Shown: positions 53,552 through 63,066, counted from the first letter of the stretch. The stretch: DNA of 64,000 nucleotides from Nocardioides panacis (GCF_019039255.1 NZ_CP077062.1:62001-126000), one strand, 5' to 3'. Notes: generated from the letters alone by a model not told the origin. Made by a program: numbers and translations.

Positions 53552-55120
53552 TCAGTGCGCGGCGACGACCTCGGCCTCGGCGTCCTCGGCCCCGGCCGGC
53601 GGCGTGGCGTCGCGAGTCGCGAGCGGCTTCTCCTTGAGGAAGAACGCCACCGCGAGCGCCACCGCCACCAGGGGTACGGCGGACAGGAACACGTCGTGCA
53701 GCGAGGCCGCGAAGGCCCCGGTGACCAGGCTGTGCACCGGCTCGGGCAGCGCCTTGATCGCCTGCACGTTGTTGGCGACGTCGCCGACCTTGCCGGTCGC
53801 CGACCCGGCCGGGACGTCCTTGAGGGCGTCGGCGATGTGCACCGCGAGCCGCGAGGACAGGACCGCGCCGAACAGCGCGGTGCCGAACGAGCCGCCCATC
53901 TGCCGGAAGAACGTGACCGAGCTGGTGGCCACCCCGATGTCGGAGCGCTCGACGGAGTTCTGCACGACCGTGATCAGCACCTGCATGGTGAACCCGAGGC
54001 CGGCGCCGAGGACGTACATCGACAGGCCCGCGAACCAGTAGGGCGAGCTGTCGGTGAGCTGCGAGAGCATCACCAGCGCGACGATCACGATGCTGGAGCC
54101 CAGGATCGGGAAGATCTTGTAGCGCCCGTTGCGGCTCATCATCTGGCCCGCCGCGATCGAGGTGCTGAAGAGCCCCACGACCATCGGCAGCATCGCCAGG
54201 CCGGACTTGGTCGGGCTCATCCCGTCGACGACCTGGAGGTAGACCGGCAGGAAGATCATCGAGCCGAACATCGCGATGCCGATCAGGAAGCCGAACAGGT
54301 TGGAGATCGCGAAGATCGAGTTGCCGAACAGCCGCATCGGCAGGATCGGCTCCGTGGCGCGCAGCTCGACGAGCACGAACGCGACGGCGAGGACCGCACC
54401 GGCGACCAGCAGGCCGATGCCGAGGCCGGAGCCCCAGCCGTGGTCCGGACCGGCCCAGGCGGTGTAGAGCAGGAACGAGGACACCGAGCCGACGACGAGC
54501 GCCGCGCCGAGGTAGTCGATGGAGTGGTTGCGACGTACGTGCGGCATCTTCAGCGCGGCGGAGGTGATCACCAGCGCGACCAGGCCGATCGGCACGTTCA
54601 TGTAGAAGATCCACTGCCAGCCGGGGCCGTCGGCGAAGAACCCGCCGAGGACCGGGCCGAGCACCGAGGAGGTGCCGAAGACCGCGGCGAAGTAGCCCTG
54701 GTAGCGACCGCGCTCGCGCGGCGGGATGATGTCGCCGATCACGGCGAGCGCCAGGGACATCAGGCCACCGCCACCGAGGCCCTGGACCGCGCGGAACGCG
54801 ATCAGCTGCTCGATGTTCTGGGAGAACCCGGCGAGCAGCGAGCCCGCGATGAACGTGACGATCGCGATCTGGAAGAGCAGCCGGCGGCCGTAGAGGTCGG
54901 AGATCTTGCCCCACAGCGGGGTGGAGGCGGTCGCGGTCAGCATGTAGGCGGTGACGACCCAGGACAGCTTGTCCAGGCCGCCGAGCTCGGAGGTGATCCG
55001 GGGCAGCGCGGTGCCGACGATGCTCTGGTCCAGGGCGGCCAGGAACATGCCGGTCATCAGGCCGCCCATGACCACGAGGATCTGCTTGTGGCTCAGGTAG
55101 CCGTTGGAGTCGGGGGTCAT
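53552..55120 (-). CDS. DHA2-family MFS multidrug exporter (EmrB/QacA type)
   Basis: A 522-residue protein with 14 hydrophobic segments. Motif A reads GKISDLYGRRLLF, motif D1-like FLAALDQSIVGTALPRITSEL opens the first helix (with the DHA2 Asp), and motif C sits in GTSSVLGPVLGGFFADG. Such exporters remove drugs, dyes or toxic metabolites using the proton gradient. ATG 55120 overlaps the stop of the MarR-type regulator gene (ATGA), so the two are one operon and the regulator probably represses both. Confidence 0.9.
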   Translation of the reverse strand: MTPDSNGYLSHKQILVVMGGLMTGMFLAALDQSIVGTALPRITSELGGLDKLSWVVTAYMLTATASTPLWGKISDLYGRRLLFQIAIVTFIAGSLLAGFSQNIEQLIAFRAVQGLGGGGLMSLALAVIGDIIPPRERGRYQGYFAAVFGTSSVLGPVLGGFFADGPGWQWIFYMNVPIGLVALVITSAALKMPHVRRNHSIDYLGAALVVGSVSSFLLYTAWAGPDHGWGSGLGIGLLVAGAVLAVAFVLVELRATEPILPMRLFGNSIFAISNLFGFLIGIAMFGSMIFLPVYLQVVDGMSPTKSGLAMLPMVVGLFSTSIAAGQMMSRNGRYKIFPILGSSIVIVALVMLSQLTDSSPYWFAGLSMYVLGAGLGFTMQVLITVVQNSVERSDIGVATSSVTFFRQMGGSFGTALFGAVLSSRLAVHIADALKDVPAGSATGKVGDVANNVQAIKALPEPVHSLVTGAFAASLHDVFLSAVPLVAVALAVAFFLKEKPLATRDATPPAGAEDAEAEVVAAH

Positions 55121-55623
55121 GCGGAGGTCTCCTGCGGGTGCGTGGGGAGGTCGGTGGGGGAGTCGGGGTGGGTCAGCAGGCTCTCCACGAGCCGCTGGAG
55201 CAGGGCGCGCAGCGTCTCGCGCTCGTCGGCGGTGAAGCCCTCGAGGGCGGTGGCTACGACGTGCCGGCGGGTCTCGAAGCCCTGGGCCAGGCAGCTGCTG
55301 CCGTGCTCGGAGACAGCGACCCGGCTGGCGCGGCCGTCGTCGGGGTCCTCGGTGCGCTCCAGCAGGCCCTTGTCCTCGAGCTGGCGGGCGTGCCGGCTCA
55401 CCGTGGAGGCGTCCAGGCCGAGCACCTGGGCCAGCGCGGACAGCCGCATCGGGCCCTGGTGGGTGAGCAGCTTGAGGATCGGGAACGCCGAGTAGTCGAT
55501 GGCGTCGCCCGGCTGGCGCTGCCGCATCCGCCGGCCGAGCGCCATCATCAGGCTCAGCAGCGCGTCCTCGGCCGTCTCCGGCGCGGGGATCGGCTCGGTG
55601 AGCACGAACGGAGAAGATTGCAT
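55117..55623 (-). CDS. MarR-family transcriptional regulator
   Basis: ATG 55623 gives 168 residues. The winged helix-turn-helix is in about residues 38-110: YSAFPILKLLTHQGPMRLSALAQVLG, recognition helix LDASTVSRHARQLEDKGLL, and wing RTEDPDDGRASRVAVSEHG. Family members usually lose DNA binding when they bind a phenolic or drug ligand. TATGCT ends 6 bases before the ATG, and TTGCATG-CCA-CAAGCAT (about 55618-55634), an imperfect dyad covering both, is a plausible own operator. It leads the exporter operon. Confidence 0.9.
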   Translation of the reverse strand: MQSSPFVLTEPIPAPETAEDALLSLMMALGRRMRQRQPGDAIDYSAFPILKLLTHQGPMRLSALAQVLGLDASTVSRHARQLEDKGLLERTEDPDDGRASRVAVSEHGSSCLAQGFETRRHVVATALEGFTADERETLRALLQRLVESLLTHPDSPTDLPTHPQETSA

Positions 55624-55725
55624 GCCACAAGCATACGGGTCGTTGCGTGAGCCATGCATGTTTTTGCGATGTGGGTCCGGTCACCCGTCGCGGGACCGCG
55701 ACCGGCAGGTCCTAGGGTGGGCGCC

Positions 55726-56961
55726 ATGACCGATGTCGCAGCCGGCCCGGGCGCCGTACGGATCCCCACCCTCGCCGACATCGAAGTGGCCCGCGACGCG
55801 CTCCGCGGCGTCTCCATCTACACCCCCATGGAGGAGTCCCGCTGGCTGTCCGGGACCGCCGGGGGGCCGGTGCTGATCAAGGCCGAGAACCTCCAGCGCA
55901 CCGGCTCGTTCAAGATCCGCGGCGCCTACCTGCGGATGAGCCGGCTGTCGCCGGCGGAGAAGCGGGCCGGCGTGGTGGCCGCCAGCGCCGGCAACCACGC
56001 ACAGGGCGTCGCGCTGGCCGCGCAGATGCTCGGCATCCACGCCACCGTCTACATGCCCGAGGGAGCGCCGATCCCCAAGGAGAAGGCCACCCGGGGGTAC
56101 GGCGCCGAGGTCCGGTTCCACGGGCACAGCGTCGACGAGGCGCTGGTCGCGGCCAAGCAGTTCGCGCACGAGACCGGTGCCGTGCTGATCCACCCGTTCG
56201 ACCACTTCGACATCGTCGCCGGCCAGGGCACCTGCGGCCTGGAGATCCTCGAGCAGTGCCCCGAGGTGAAGACCGTGATCGCCTCCGCGGGCGGCGGCGG
56301 CTTCCTGGCCGGCATCGCGACCGCGGTCAAGGGCCTGCGTCCCGACGTCCGGGTCGTCGGCGTGCAGGCCGAGGGCGCCGCGGCGTACCCCGCCTCGCTG
56401 GAGCAGGGCGTCCCGGTGCCGCTCGGGAAGATGTCCACGATGGCCGACGGCATCGCGGTCGGCTGCCCCGGCGAGGTGCCGTTCGCCGCGATCCAGCAGT
56501 ACGTCGACCAGATCGTCACGGTCAGCGAGGAGTCCCTGTCCCGGGCGCTGCTGATGCTGCTCGAGCGGGCCAAGCTCGTCGTGGAGCCCGCGGGCGCGGC
56601 GGCGGTCGCGGCGATGCTCGACGACCCGACGGCCTTCGAGACGCCCGCCGTGGTCGTGCTCTCCGGCGGCAACGTCGACCCGCTGCTGCTGATGCGGGTG
56701 ATCCGGCACGGCATGGCGGCCGCCGGGCGGTACCTCGTCTTCCGGGCCCGGATCCCCGACGTGCCCGGCGGGCTGGCGCAGCTGCTCAACGAGATCGCCG
56801 GCGTCTCCGCCAACGTGCTCGACGTGGTGCACGAGCGGACGTCGGCGAGCCTGCACCTCGACGAGGTGGAGGTGCAGCTCCAGGTCGAGACCCGCGGGGT
56901 CGAGCACGCCGACCGGGTGCTCGCGCACCTGCGCGCCTGCGGCTACGCGATCGCCCAGTAG
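55726..56961 (+). CDS. ilvA: Threonine ammonia-lyase (threonine dehydratase) with ACT domain
   Basis: It deaminates threonine to 2-oxobutyrate, the first step to isoleucine. ATG 55726 lies 7 bases after TAGGGT and gives 411 residues. PLP motifs are TGSFKIRGAY (Lys), ASAGNHAQGVALAA and ASAGGGGFLAGIATAV. The C-terminal 75 residues form an ACT domain (IPDVPGGLAQLLNEIAGVSANVLDVVH), the allosteric site of the TdcB/IlvA short type. No ribosome-binding site is visible, in line with a leaderless mRNA. Confidence 0.93.
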   Translation: MTDVAAGPGAVRIPTLADIEVARDALRGVSIYTPMEESRWLSGTAGGPVLIKAENLQRTGSFKIRGAYLRMSRLSPAEKRAGVVAASAGNHAQGVALAAQMLGIHATVYMPEGAPIPKEKATRGYGAEVRFHGHSVDEALVAAKQFAHETGAVLIHPFDHFDIVAGQGTCGLEILEQCPEVKTVIASAGGGGFLAGIATAVKGLRPDVRVVGVQAEGAAAYPASLEQGVPVPLGKMSTMADGIAVGCPGEVPFAAIQQYVDQIVTVSEESLSRALLMLLERAKLVVEPAGAAAVAAMLDDPTAFETPAVVVLSGGNVDPLLLMRVIRHGMAAAGRYLVFRARIPDVPGGLAQLLNEIAGVSANVLDVVHERTSASLHLDEVEVQLQVETRGVEHADRVLAHLRACGYAIAQ

Positions 56962-56988
56962 GGCCCGCCGGAGGCGCCGGGTGGACGC

Positions 56989-57026
56989 ACGAACGGCCCG
57001 GGGCGAGGTCGCCACGGGCCGTTCGT
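56989..57026 (+). terminator. Hairpin terminator between ilvA and greA
   Basis: ACGAACGGCCCG (56989-57000) pairs with CGGGCCGTTCGT (57015-57026) around a 14-base loop. It lies between convergent genes and can serve both strands. Confidence 0.8.
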
Positions 57027-57036
57027 CGGGTCTGGG

Positions 57037-57543
57037 TCAGCCGGCGTAGGGCACGGCGTCGACGATCTCGACCTCGAGCTTCTTGCCGTTCGGCGCCTCG
57101 TAGGTGACGGTGTCACCCTTCTTCTTGCCGATGATCGCCGAGCCGAGCGGGCTCTGCGGGGAGTACACCTTCACGCCTTCGGTGGTGTCCTCCATCTCGC
57201 GGGCACCGAGGAGGAAGGTCTCCACCTCGTCGTCGCCGGCGAACTTGTAGGTCACGGTCATGCCGGGCTCCACGACGCCGTTGTCGGCCGGGGTCTCACC
57301 GACCTCCGCGCGCCGCAGCATGTCCTCGAGCTGGCGGATGCGGGCCTCGGTCTTGCCCTGCTCCTCGCGCGCCGCGTGGTAGCCGCCGTTCTCCTTGAGG
57401 TCACCCTCGTCGCGGGCCGCGCTGATGCGGGCGACGACCTCGCTGCGGACGGGTCCGCGCAGGTTGTCGAGCTCCGCCTGGAGCTTGTCGAAGGCCTCCT
57501 GCGTCAACCAGATGATCTTCTGCTCGCTGCTGGCCTGGGTCAC
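57037..57543 (-). CDS. greA: Transcription elongation factor GreA
   Basis: GreA restarts arrested RNA polymerase by stimulating transcript cleavage. GTG 57543 follows AGGAGC. The 168-residue protein has an N-terminal coiled coil (WLTQEAFDKLQAELDNLRGP, SAARDEGDLKENGGYHAAREEQG) with the acidic tip DEGDLKEN that reaches the active centre. The C-terminal FKBP-like domain reads VYSPQSPLGSAIIGKKKGDTVTYEAP. It is complete and of normal length for actinobacteria. Confidence 0.95.
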   Translation of the reverse strand: MTQASSEQKIIWLTQEAFDKLQAELDNLRGPVRSEVVARISAARDEGDLKENGGYHAAREEQGKTEARIRQLEDMLRRAEVGETPADNGVVEPGMTVTYKFAGDDEVETFLLGAREMEDTTEGVKVYSPQSPLGSAIIGKKKGDTVTYEAPNGKKLEVEIVDAVPYAG

Positions 57544-57663
57544 GGTGAAGCTCCTGTGCTTGGTCGGGGGCCGGTGGGCGCGCACGCTCCACCGGTCGTT
57601 TTCAGGCAAGTGACTGAGTCTAACAAGCACGGGGCTGCCCACCCCAATTACCGCCGGACCGGT

Positions 57664-58080
57664 TCAGCGGGCCTGCCGCTGGCCGGCGGAGGTGCAGCCG
57701 ACCAGGTCGACGCTGGTCGCGCGGCGCTCGGTGCGCACCGTGGAGGAGAGCGTGACCACCTTCGCCGGCCCGGGCGGCACCGGCACGGTCAGCTCGCCGA
57801 CCGTGGAGTGGTCCTCCGCCGACGCGCGGAGCAGGCAGGACGCCGCCACCCCCGGGTCCCGGCGTACGACGGTGTAGCGGGCCACCGCGGCGTGCTGGCC
57901 GTCGATGTCGAACCCCACGATCTGCGAGGTGACCTGGGGCCGGGCGTGGAACATCACCACCCACGCGAGCCAGGCCAGGGCCACCACGGCGAGCGCGACG
58001 ACACCCGCGACCAGGAGCGGGCGGCGCGCCCGGGAGGGCGTGCCGTACCGCTCGGACAGATCGGACGCAGAGGCACTCAC
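57664..58080 (-). CDS. DUF4307 membrane protein
   Basis: A 138-residue protein with one membrane helix ([23 protein letters not shown], about residues 21-44) and an outer domain that begins [30 protein letters not shown] and has two Cys (SCLLRA, VGCTSA) that could form a disulfide. This fits DUF4307, an actinobacterial family of unknown function. GTG 58080 starts 6 bases after TAGGAT on the minus strand, so it is probably leaderless. It is divergent from mca, a pairing that recurs in actinobacteria by my recollection. Confidence 0.85.
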   Translation of the reverse strand: MSASASDLSERYGTPSRARRPLLVAGVVALAVVALAWLAWVVMFHARPQVTSQIVGFDIDGQHAAVARYTVVRRDPGVAASCLLRASAEDHSTVGELTVPVPPGPAKVVTLSSTVRTERRATSVDLVGCTSAGQRQAR

Positions 58081-58086
58081 GCCACC

Positions 58087-58096
58087 ATCCTAGAAT
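58087..58096. promoter_or_regulatory. Overlapping divergent -10 elements of the DUF4307 and mca genes
   Basis: The ten bases ATCCTAGAAT contain TAGGAT on the minus strand (58092-58087), 6 bases from GTG 58080, and TAGAAT on the plus strand (58091-58096), 7 bases from ATG 58104. The hexamers share two bases around a CTAG core. The intergenic region is only 23 bases, so both transcripts must be leaderless and the two promoters should compete. Confidence 0.6.
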
Positions 58097-58103
58097 CGAC
58101 CCC

Positions 58104-58982
58104 ATGCTCCGACTCATGCACGTCCACGCCCACCCCGACGACGAGTCGAGCAAGGGCGCGGCCAGCACCGCCAAGTACGTCGCCGAAGGGGTCGACGTGC
58201 ACGTCGTCACCTGCACCGGCGGCGAGCGCGGCTCGATCCTGAACCCCGCGATGGACCGCCCCGACGTGCTCGAGAACATCTCCGCGATCCGGCGCGACGA
58301 GATGGAGGCGGCCCGGGCGATCCTCGGCGTCCGGCAGGACTGGCTGGGCTTCGTGGACTCCGGGTGGCCCGAGGGCGACCCGAAGCCGCCGCTGCCCGAG
58401 GGCTGCTTCGCGCTGGTCCCGGTCGAGGAGGCCGCCGAGCCGCTCGTCCGGCTGATCCGCAGCTTCCGTCCGCACGTGATGACGACGTACGACGAGAACG
58501 GCGGCTACCCGCACCCCGACCACGTGATGTGCCACACCGTCAGCCTCGCGGCCTTCGAGGCGGCCGGCGACCCGGACCGCTACCCCGACGCGGGCGAGCC
58601 GTGGCAGCCGCTCAAGCTCTACTACCACCACTCCTTCCACCGGGAGCGCACCGTCGCGCTGCACGAAGCGATGCTCGCGGCCGGCCTGGAGTCGCCCTAC
58701 GCCGAGCGCCTGGAGGAGTGGAAGCCCGACCCGGTGCACGCCGCCCGGATCACCACCAAGGTGCCGTGCGCGGAGTACTTCCCGGTCCGGGACCGTGCGC
58801 TGCTCGCGCACGCCACCCAGATCGACCCGGACGGCGCCTGGTTCGCCTGCCCGATGGACATCCACCAGAAGGCCTGGCCGACCGAGGACTACGAGCTCGC
58901 CCGCAGCCTGGTGGACAGCGAGCTGCCCGAGGACGATCTCTTCGCGGGCGTCCGGGGCCTGGCTGAGAGGATGGAGGCATGA
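58104..58982 (+). CDS. mca: Mycothiol S-conjugate amidase Mca
   Basis: Mca is a zinc amidase that splits mycothiol-toxin conjugates so the mercapturic acid can be exported. It marks an actinobacterium that makes mycothiol. The 292-residue protein shows the zinc site [18 protein letters not shown] and the second set in [17 protein letters not shown], with [15 protein letters not shown] between. The KYVAEGVDV and [14 protein letters not shown] text favours Mca over MshB deacetylase. ATG 58104 is 7 bases after TAGAAT, so leaderless. The next gene overlaps its stop (ATGA). Confidence 0.94.
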   Translation: MLRLMHVHAHPDDESSKGAASTAKYVAEGVDVHVVTCTGGERGSILNPAMDRPDVLENISAIRRDEMEAARAILGVRQDWLGFVDSGWPEGDPKPPLPEGCFALVPVEEAAEPLVRLIRSFRPHVMTTYDENGGYPHPDHVMCHTVSLAAFEAAGDPDRYPDAGEPWQPLKLYYHHSFHRERTVALHEAMLAAGLESPYAERLEEWKPDPVHAARITTKVPCAEYFPVRDRALLAHATQIDPDGAWFACPMDIHQKAWPTEDYELARSLVDSELPEDDLFAGVRGLAERMEA

Positions 58983-59221
58983 ACACCCTCCTCGCAGCAC
59001 TCGTGCTGGTGCACGCGGCCGTCGACAAGGCCCCGGACCCCGAGGACGTCAAGCCCGGCTGGCTCGGCTTCGGCGTCTTCCTCGCCCTGGCCTTCGCCGT
59101 CTTCCTGCTCTGGATGAGCATGCGCAAGCAGCTGAAGAAGGTCGACTTCGAGGTCCCGGGCGACGAGCCCGCGGAGCGGCCCGGCGGCGCGCCCGGCACC
59201 GGCACCCCGCACACGACCTAA
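58979..59221 (+). CDS. Small membrane protein following mca
   Basis: An 80-residue protein whose ATG overlaps the mca stop by four bases. It has a short hydrophobic start ([13 protein letters not shown]), one firm membrane helix ([18 protein letters not shown], about residues 29-46), then RKQLKKVDF and a disordered Pro/Gly tail. The family is not recognised by name, though small helix-plus-KKVDF proteins next to mca are common in actinobacteria by my recollection. Confidence 0.7.
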   Translation: MNTLLAALVLVHAAVDKAPDPEDVKPGWLGFGVFLALAFAVFLLWMSMRKQLKKVDFEVPGDEPAERPGGAPGTGTPHTT

Positions 59222-59226
59222 GCGTT

Positions 59227-59270
59227 CGCTGAGGTCGCCGTTGACCTGACCCGCCCGGTCGGCCGATGCT
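59227..59270 (+). promoter_or_regulatory. Promoter with upstream repeat element for the DUF5134-like gene
   Basis: TTGACC (59241-59246), an 18-base spacer and GATGCT (59265-59270) end 6 bases before ATG 59277. The -35 lies in CGCTGAGGTCGCCGTTGAC (59227-59245), which recurs with two differences at 59776-59794 downstream of the gene. Confidence 0.5.
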
Positions 59271-59276
59271 CGGGTG

Positions 59277-59741
59277 ATGGACGCCCCGGTGGCACATCCG
59301 CGCGACGTGACGGCCTGGCACGGCGCGTCCGCGGTCTGCATGGCGCTGATGCTGGTCGCCGCCGTCCCCGGCTGGTTCGCCGGCGCCGGCACGGCCCTCT
59401 TCGCGGCCGGCCTGGGCTGGTGCGGCGTGCAGCTGGCCCGGCGTACCTCCCCGGCGACGTACCTCCGGCTGGGGGTCTGCTGCCTGGCGATGGTGCTGAT
59501 GCTGCGGCCCCGGGACGCCGGCGCGGCCACGCACGCGGGCCACGCAGGCCACGAGATGGCGATGCCCGCGGCCGGGCCGTCCGCCGGCGCGGTGCTGGTC
59601 GCGCTGGCGCTGCTGGCCGTCGTGGTCCTGGCCGTGCGCGAGGCGGCGGTCGCCTCCGGCCGGGGTACGTCGCGGCTCGGCCCGGCCTGCGAGGGCGTGC
59701 TCGCGGGGTCGATGGCCGTGATGCTGGTCGGCCTGGTCTGA
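59277..59741 (+). CDS. DUF5134-like membrane protein
   Basis: ATG 59277 is preferred over the GTG three bases earlier. The 154-residue protein has about four or five hydrophobic segments (ASAVCMALMLVAAVPGWFAG, ALFAAGLGWCGVQLA, LRLGVCCLAMVLML, GAVLVALALLAVVVLAV, EGVLAGSMAVMLVGLV). A His-rich loop with HAGHAGHE sits in the middle and could bind copper or another metal. This fits DUF5134; function unknown. Confidence 0.6.
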   Translation: MDAPVAHPRDVTAWHGASAVCMALMLVAAVPGWFAGAGTALFAAGLGWCGVQLARRTSPATYLRLGVCCLAMVLMLRPRDAGAATHAGHAGHEMAMPAAGPSAGAVLVALALLAVVVLAVREAAVASGRGTSRLGPACEGVLAGSMAVMLVGLV

Positions 59742-59897
59742 ACCACCCGCCGGCGATCCGCCCGAATCAACAAGACGCTGAGGTCGCTGTTCACGGCGCC
59801 GCCGCCCGGATCGAAGGTGACGTGACGACGGTCACGTCGCTCACGTCGCTCACTCAGGGCCACACGACCGGGAGCCCCGGGCCGCCAGCGGAACCGC
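59742..59897. other. Intergenic region with repeated motifs
   Basis: These 156 bases contain CGCTGAGGTCGCTGTTCAC (59776-59794), nearly a copy of the element at 59227-59245. They also contain GTCACGTCGCTCACGTCGCTCAC (about 59837-59859), an imperfect tandem of CGTCGCTCA. No hairpin terminator or gene is seen. Confidence 0.45.
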
Positions 59898-60539
59898 TCA
59901 GCCAGTGCGCACCACGCGGACCAGGGCGTCGTACGCCGTCCGCGCACCCTCGCCGGTGTGCTGGTGCGCCGGGTCGGTGTCCGGGACCACCCGGCGCACC
60001 CGCTCGGCCCGCTCGACCTCGAAGCGCTCGCCGTCCAGGTCCCCGAGGACCTCCTCGGCGGTGTAGAGCACCGAGGCGTCGGTCGGGCCGCCGGTGCCCT
60101 CGGTGAGGTTCGTGGTGTCGTGGGCGACCAGGAAGAAGGTGCCGCCCACCCGCAGCGCCCCGAACGCCCGTCGTACGGCGGTGCGGCGCTCGTCCTCGGC
60201 CAGCTGGAGGTAGGCGAGCACCACGAGGTCGTAGGGCACCGGCCCGCTCTCGAAGTCCAGCACGTCGCCGTGCACCCAGTCGACGTGCAAGTCCCGCCCG
60301 CGCTCGTGCCGCTCCTGCAGCGCCCGGCCCTTGTCGAGCCCGGCCAGCGAGAAGTCGACGGCGGTCACCTCCCAGCCCTGCTCGGCCAGCCACAGGGCGT
60401 TGCGGCCCTCACCGGCGGCCAGGTCGGCCGCCCGGCCCGGGCTCAGGCCGGCCAGCTCGGAGGCCACGAACTGGTTGGGCGTCGCCGACCAGACCAGCTC
60501 GGAGGCGGCGTACCGCTCGTCCCACGCGCGTGCGTCCAT
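59898..60539 (-). CDS. Class I SAM-dependent methyltransferase
   Basis: A 213-residue Rossmann-fold protein. The AdoMet loop is RAADLAAGEGRNALWLAEQG (motif I), VTAVDFSLAGL is the motif II acidic strand, and DLVVLAYLQL is motif IV. The first residues (WDERYAASELVWSATPNQFV) match small TehB-like or UbiE-like methyltransferases. The substrate is unknown. ATG 60539 lies 7 bases after TAGCCT on the minus strand, so it is probably leaderless. Confidence 0.85.
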   Translation of the reverse strand: MDARAWDERYAASELVWSATPNQFVASELAGLSPGRAADLAAGEGRNALWLAEQGWEVTAVDFSLAGLDKGRALQERHERGRDLHVDWVHGDVLDFESGPVPYDLVVLAYLQLAEDERRTAVRRAFGALRVGGTFFLVAHDTTNLTEGTGGPTDASVLYTAEEVLGDLDGERFEVERAERVRRVVPDTDPAHQHTGEGARTAYDALVRVVRTG

Positions 60540-60557
60540 GCGGCCGAGGCTAGTGCC

Positions 60558-60935
60558 TCAGGCCTCGGGGCTGCCGTTCTGCTGGGCGGCGACCGCCGCG
60601 TGCACCTCGGCCATGTCCAGGCCCTTGACGGCGCCGATCAGCTCGTCGAGGGCGGTCGGCGGCAGCGCGCCGGGCTGGGAGAACACCAGCACGCCCTCGC
60701 GGAAGGCCATCAGCGTCGGGATGGAGGTGATGTTCGCGGCGCTGGCCAGCGCCTGCTCGGCCTCGGTGTCGACCTTGGCGAACACCACGTCGGGGTTCGC
60801 CTCGGACGCCTTCTCGAAGGTGGGGGCGAACTGGCGGCACGGGCCGCACCACTCCGCCCAGAAGTCCACGAGGACGATGTCGTTGTCCGCAACGGTCTTC
60901 TCGAACGCTTCGGCGGTGAGCTGGGTGGTTGCCAC
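60558..60935 (-). CDS. trxA: Thioredoxin
   Basis: GTG 60935 follows GAGGGA. The 125-residue single-domain protein has the redox motif WCGPC (C30, C33) in VDFWAEWCGPCRQ, the cis-Pro in ITSIPTLMAF, and normal flanking strands. It reduces disulfides in cytoplasmic proteins. It is 10-15 residues longer than typical E. coli TrxA because of an Ala-rich C-terminal helix. It is divergent from the DUF255 protein gene, which also has a thioredoxin-like domain. Confidence 0.93.
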   Translation of the reverse strand: MATTQLTAEAFEKTVADNDIVLVDFWAEWCGPCRQFAPTFEKASEANPDVVFAKVDTEAEQALASAANITSIPTLMAFREGVLVFSQPGALPPTALDELIGAVKGLDMAEVHAAVAAQQNGSPEA

Positions 60936-61023
60936 GGTGTGATCCCTCGTCTCTGTCGGGTGGGTCGTTGTGCCCAACAACGGGCCGGCCGTGCTTCTTC
61001 CCCCGTGTGCAACGGTGGGACGC

Positions 61024-63046
61024 ATGCCGAACCGACTGGCCGCCGCGACGAGCCCCTACCTCCTCCAGCACGCCGACAACCCGGTGGACTGGTGGGAGTG
61101 GTCCCCCGAGGCCTTCGCCGAGGCGCGCGAACGCGACGTGCCGGTGCTGCTGTCGGTCGGGTACGCCGCCTGCCACTGGTGCCACGTGATGGCCCACGAG
61201 TCGTTCGAGGACGAGGCCACCGCCTCCTACATGAACGAGCACTACGTGAACGTCAAGGTGGACCGGGAGGAGCGCCCGGACGTGGACGCGGTCTACATGG
61301 CCGCGACGACCGCGATGACCGGTCAGGGCGGCTGGCCGATGACCGTGGTGCTCGACCACGAGGGCGCACCGTTCTTCGCCGGCACCTACTTCCCGGACCA
61401 GCCCCGGCAGGGCCAGCCCGCGTTCCGGCAGGTCCTCGCGGCGCTCTCGGAGGCCTGGACGAACCGCCGCGAGGAGGTCGCCACCGTGGCCGCGGACGTT
61501 GCCGGCCACCTGCGCCAGGCGGTCGCGCTGTCGGGGGAGGACCCGCTCGACGAGGAGCTGCTGGCCGGCGCCGTCCGGTCGCTGGCCGGCGACTTCGACG
61601 CCGCGAACGGCGGCTTCGGGACGGCCCCGAAGTTCCCGCCCTCGATGGTGCTGGAGTTCCTGCTCCGGCACGCCGCCCGGACCGGTGCCCCGAACGCGTC
61701 CGGGATGGCCGACCGCACGCTGCGCGCGATGGCCCGCGGCGGGCTCTACGACCAGCTCGCGGGCGGGTTCGCGCGCTACTCGGTCGACCCCGGCTGGGTG
61801 GTGCCGCACTTCGAGAAGATGCTCTACGACAACGCCCAGCTGCTCGGGGTGTACGCGCGCTGGTGGCGGCAGACCGGCGACCCGCTGGGCGAGCGGGTGA
61901 CCCGGCAGACCGCGGACTTCCTGCTCGCCGAGCTGCGCACGCCCGAGGGCGGGTTCGCCTCGGCGCTGGACGCCGACACCGAGGGTGTGGAGGGGAGGTT
62001 CTACGTCTGGACGCCCGGCGAGCTCGTCGAGGTGCTCGGCGCCGACGACGGCGCCTGGGCCGCCGCGCTGCTGGAGGTCACCACGGACGGCACGTTCGAG
62101 CACGGCCAGTCCACGCTGCAGCTGCTCGCCGACCCCGACGACCCCGACCGCTGGGAGTCGGTGCGCGGCCGGCTGCTCGCGGCCCGGGGGCACCGGGTGC
62201 GCCCGGCCCGCGACGACAAGGTGGTAGCCGCCTGGAACGGCCTCGCGATCGCGTCCCTCGCCGAGGCGGGGGTCCTGCTCGGCGAGCAGCGGTACGTCGA
62301 CGCGGCCGTCGACGCGGGACGGCTGATCGTCGACCGGCACCTGGACGGGAACCGCCTGCGCCGGGTCTCCCGGGACGGCGTCGTCGGCCGGCACGACGGC
62401 GTGCTGGAGGACTACGCCTGCGTGGCGTCGGGCGCGCTGGCCCTGCTGTCGGCCACCGGCGACGTGACCTGGCTGGCGACCGCACGCACCCTGCTGGACG
62501 TCGCGCTGACGGGCTTCGCGGCCGGGGACGGCGGCTTCTTCGACACCGCGGCGGACGCCGAGCCGCTGCTGTCGCGACCCCGCGACCCCTCCGACAACGC
62601 CAGCCCCTCGGGGCAGTCGGCGCTCGTGCACGCGCTGCTCGGCTACGCCGCGGTCACCGGCTCCGGACGGCACCGCGACGCCGCCGAAGCCGCGCTGCGC
62701 AACGTCCGCACGCTCGCCGAGCGCGTCCCGCGCTTCGCCGGCTGGTCGCTGGCCGCCGCGGAGGCCGCGCTGTCCGGTCCGCTCGAGGTGGCGGTGGTGG
62801 GCGCCGACGGCGACCCGGCCCGCGCCGAGCTGGTCCGCGTGGCCCGCGCGTCCTCGGCGCCCGGCCTGGTCGTGGTGGCGGGGGAGGCCTCCGGGGGGGG
62901 AGCCCGACCCGCGGGCGGTGCCGCTGCTGGACGGGCGGGGCCTCGTGGACGGCCGCCCGGCGGCGTACGTCTGCCGGGGGATGGTGTGCGACCGGCCGGT
63001 CACCGACCCGGCCGAGCTGGCCCGCGCCCTCGGCGTCCGGGGCTGA
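61024..63046 (+). CDS. DUF255 thioredoxin-fold protein (YyaL/SPATA20-like), frameshifted in a G run
   Basis: ATG 61024 gives 673 residues after repair. The N-terminal DUF255 domain has the family start [23 protein letters not shown] and the [14 protein letters not shown] motif near residue 55. The middle and C-terminal parts form an alpha/alpha barrel like N-acylglucosamine epimerases ([35 protein letters not shown]). A run of eight G (62893-62900) adds one base. Seven gives [21 protein letters not shown] and a final [21 protein letters not shown]. Function in bacteria is unknown. Confidence 0.88.
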
Positions 63047-63066
63047 CGGAACGGGTCGGGACACAG

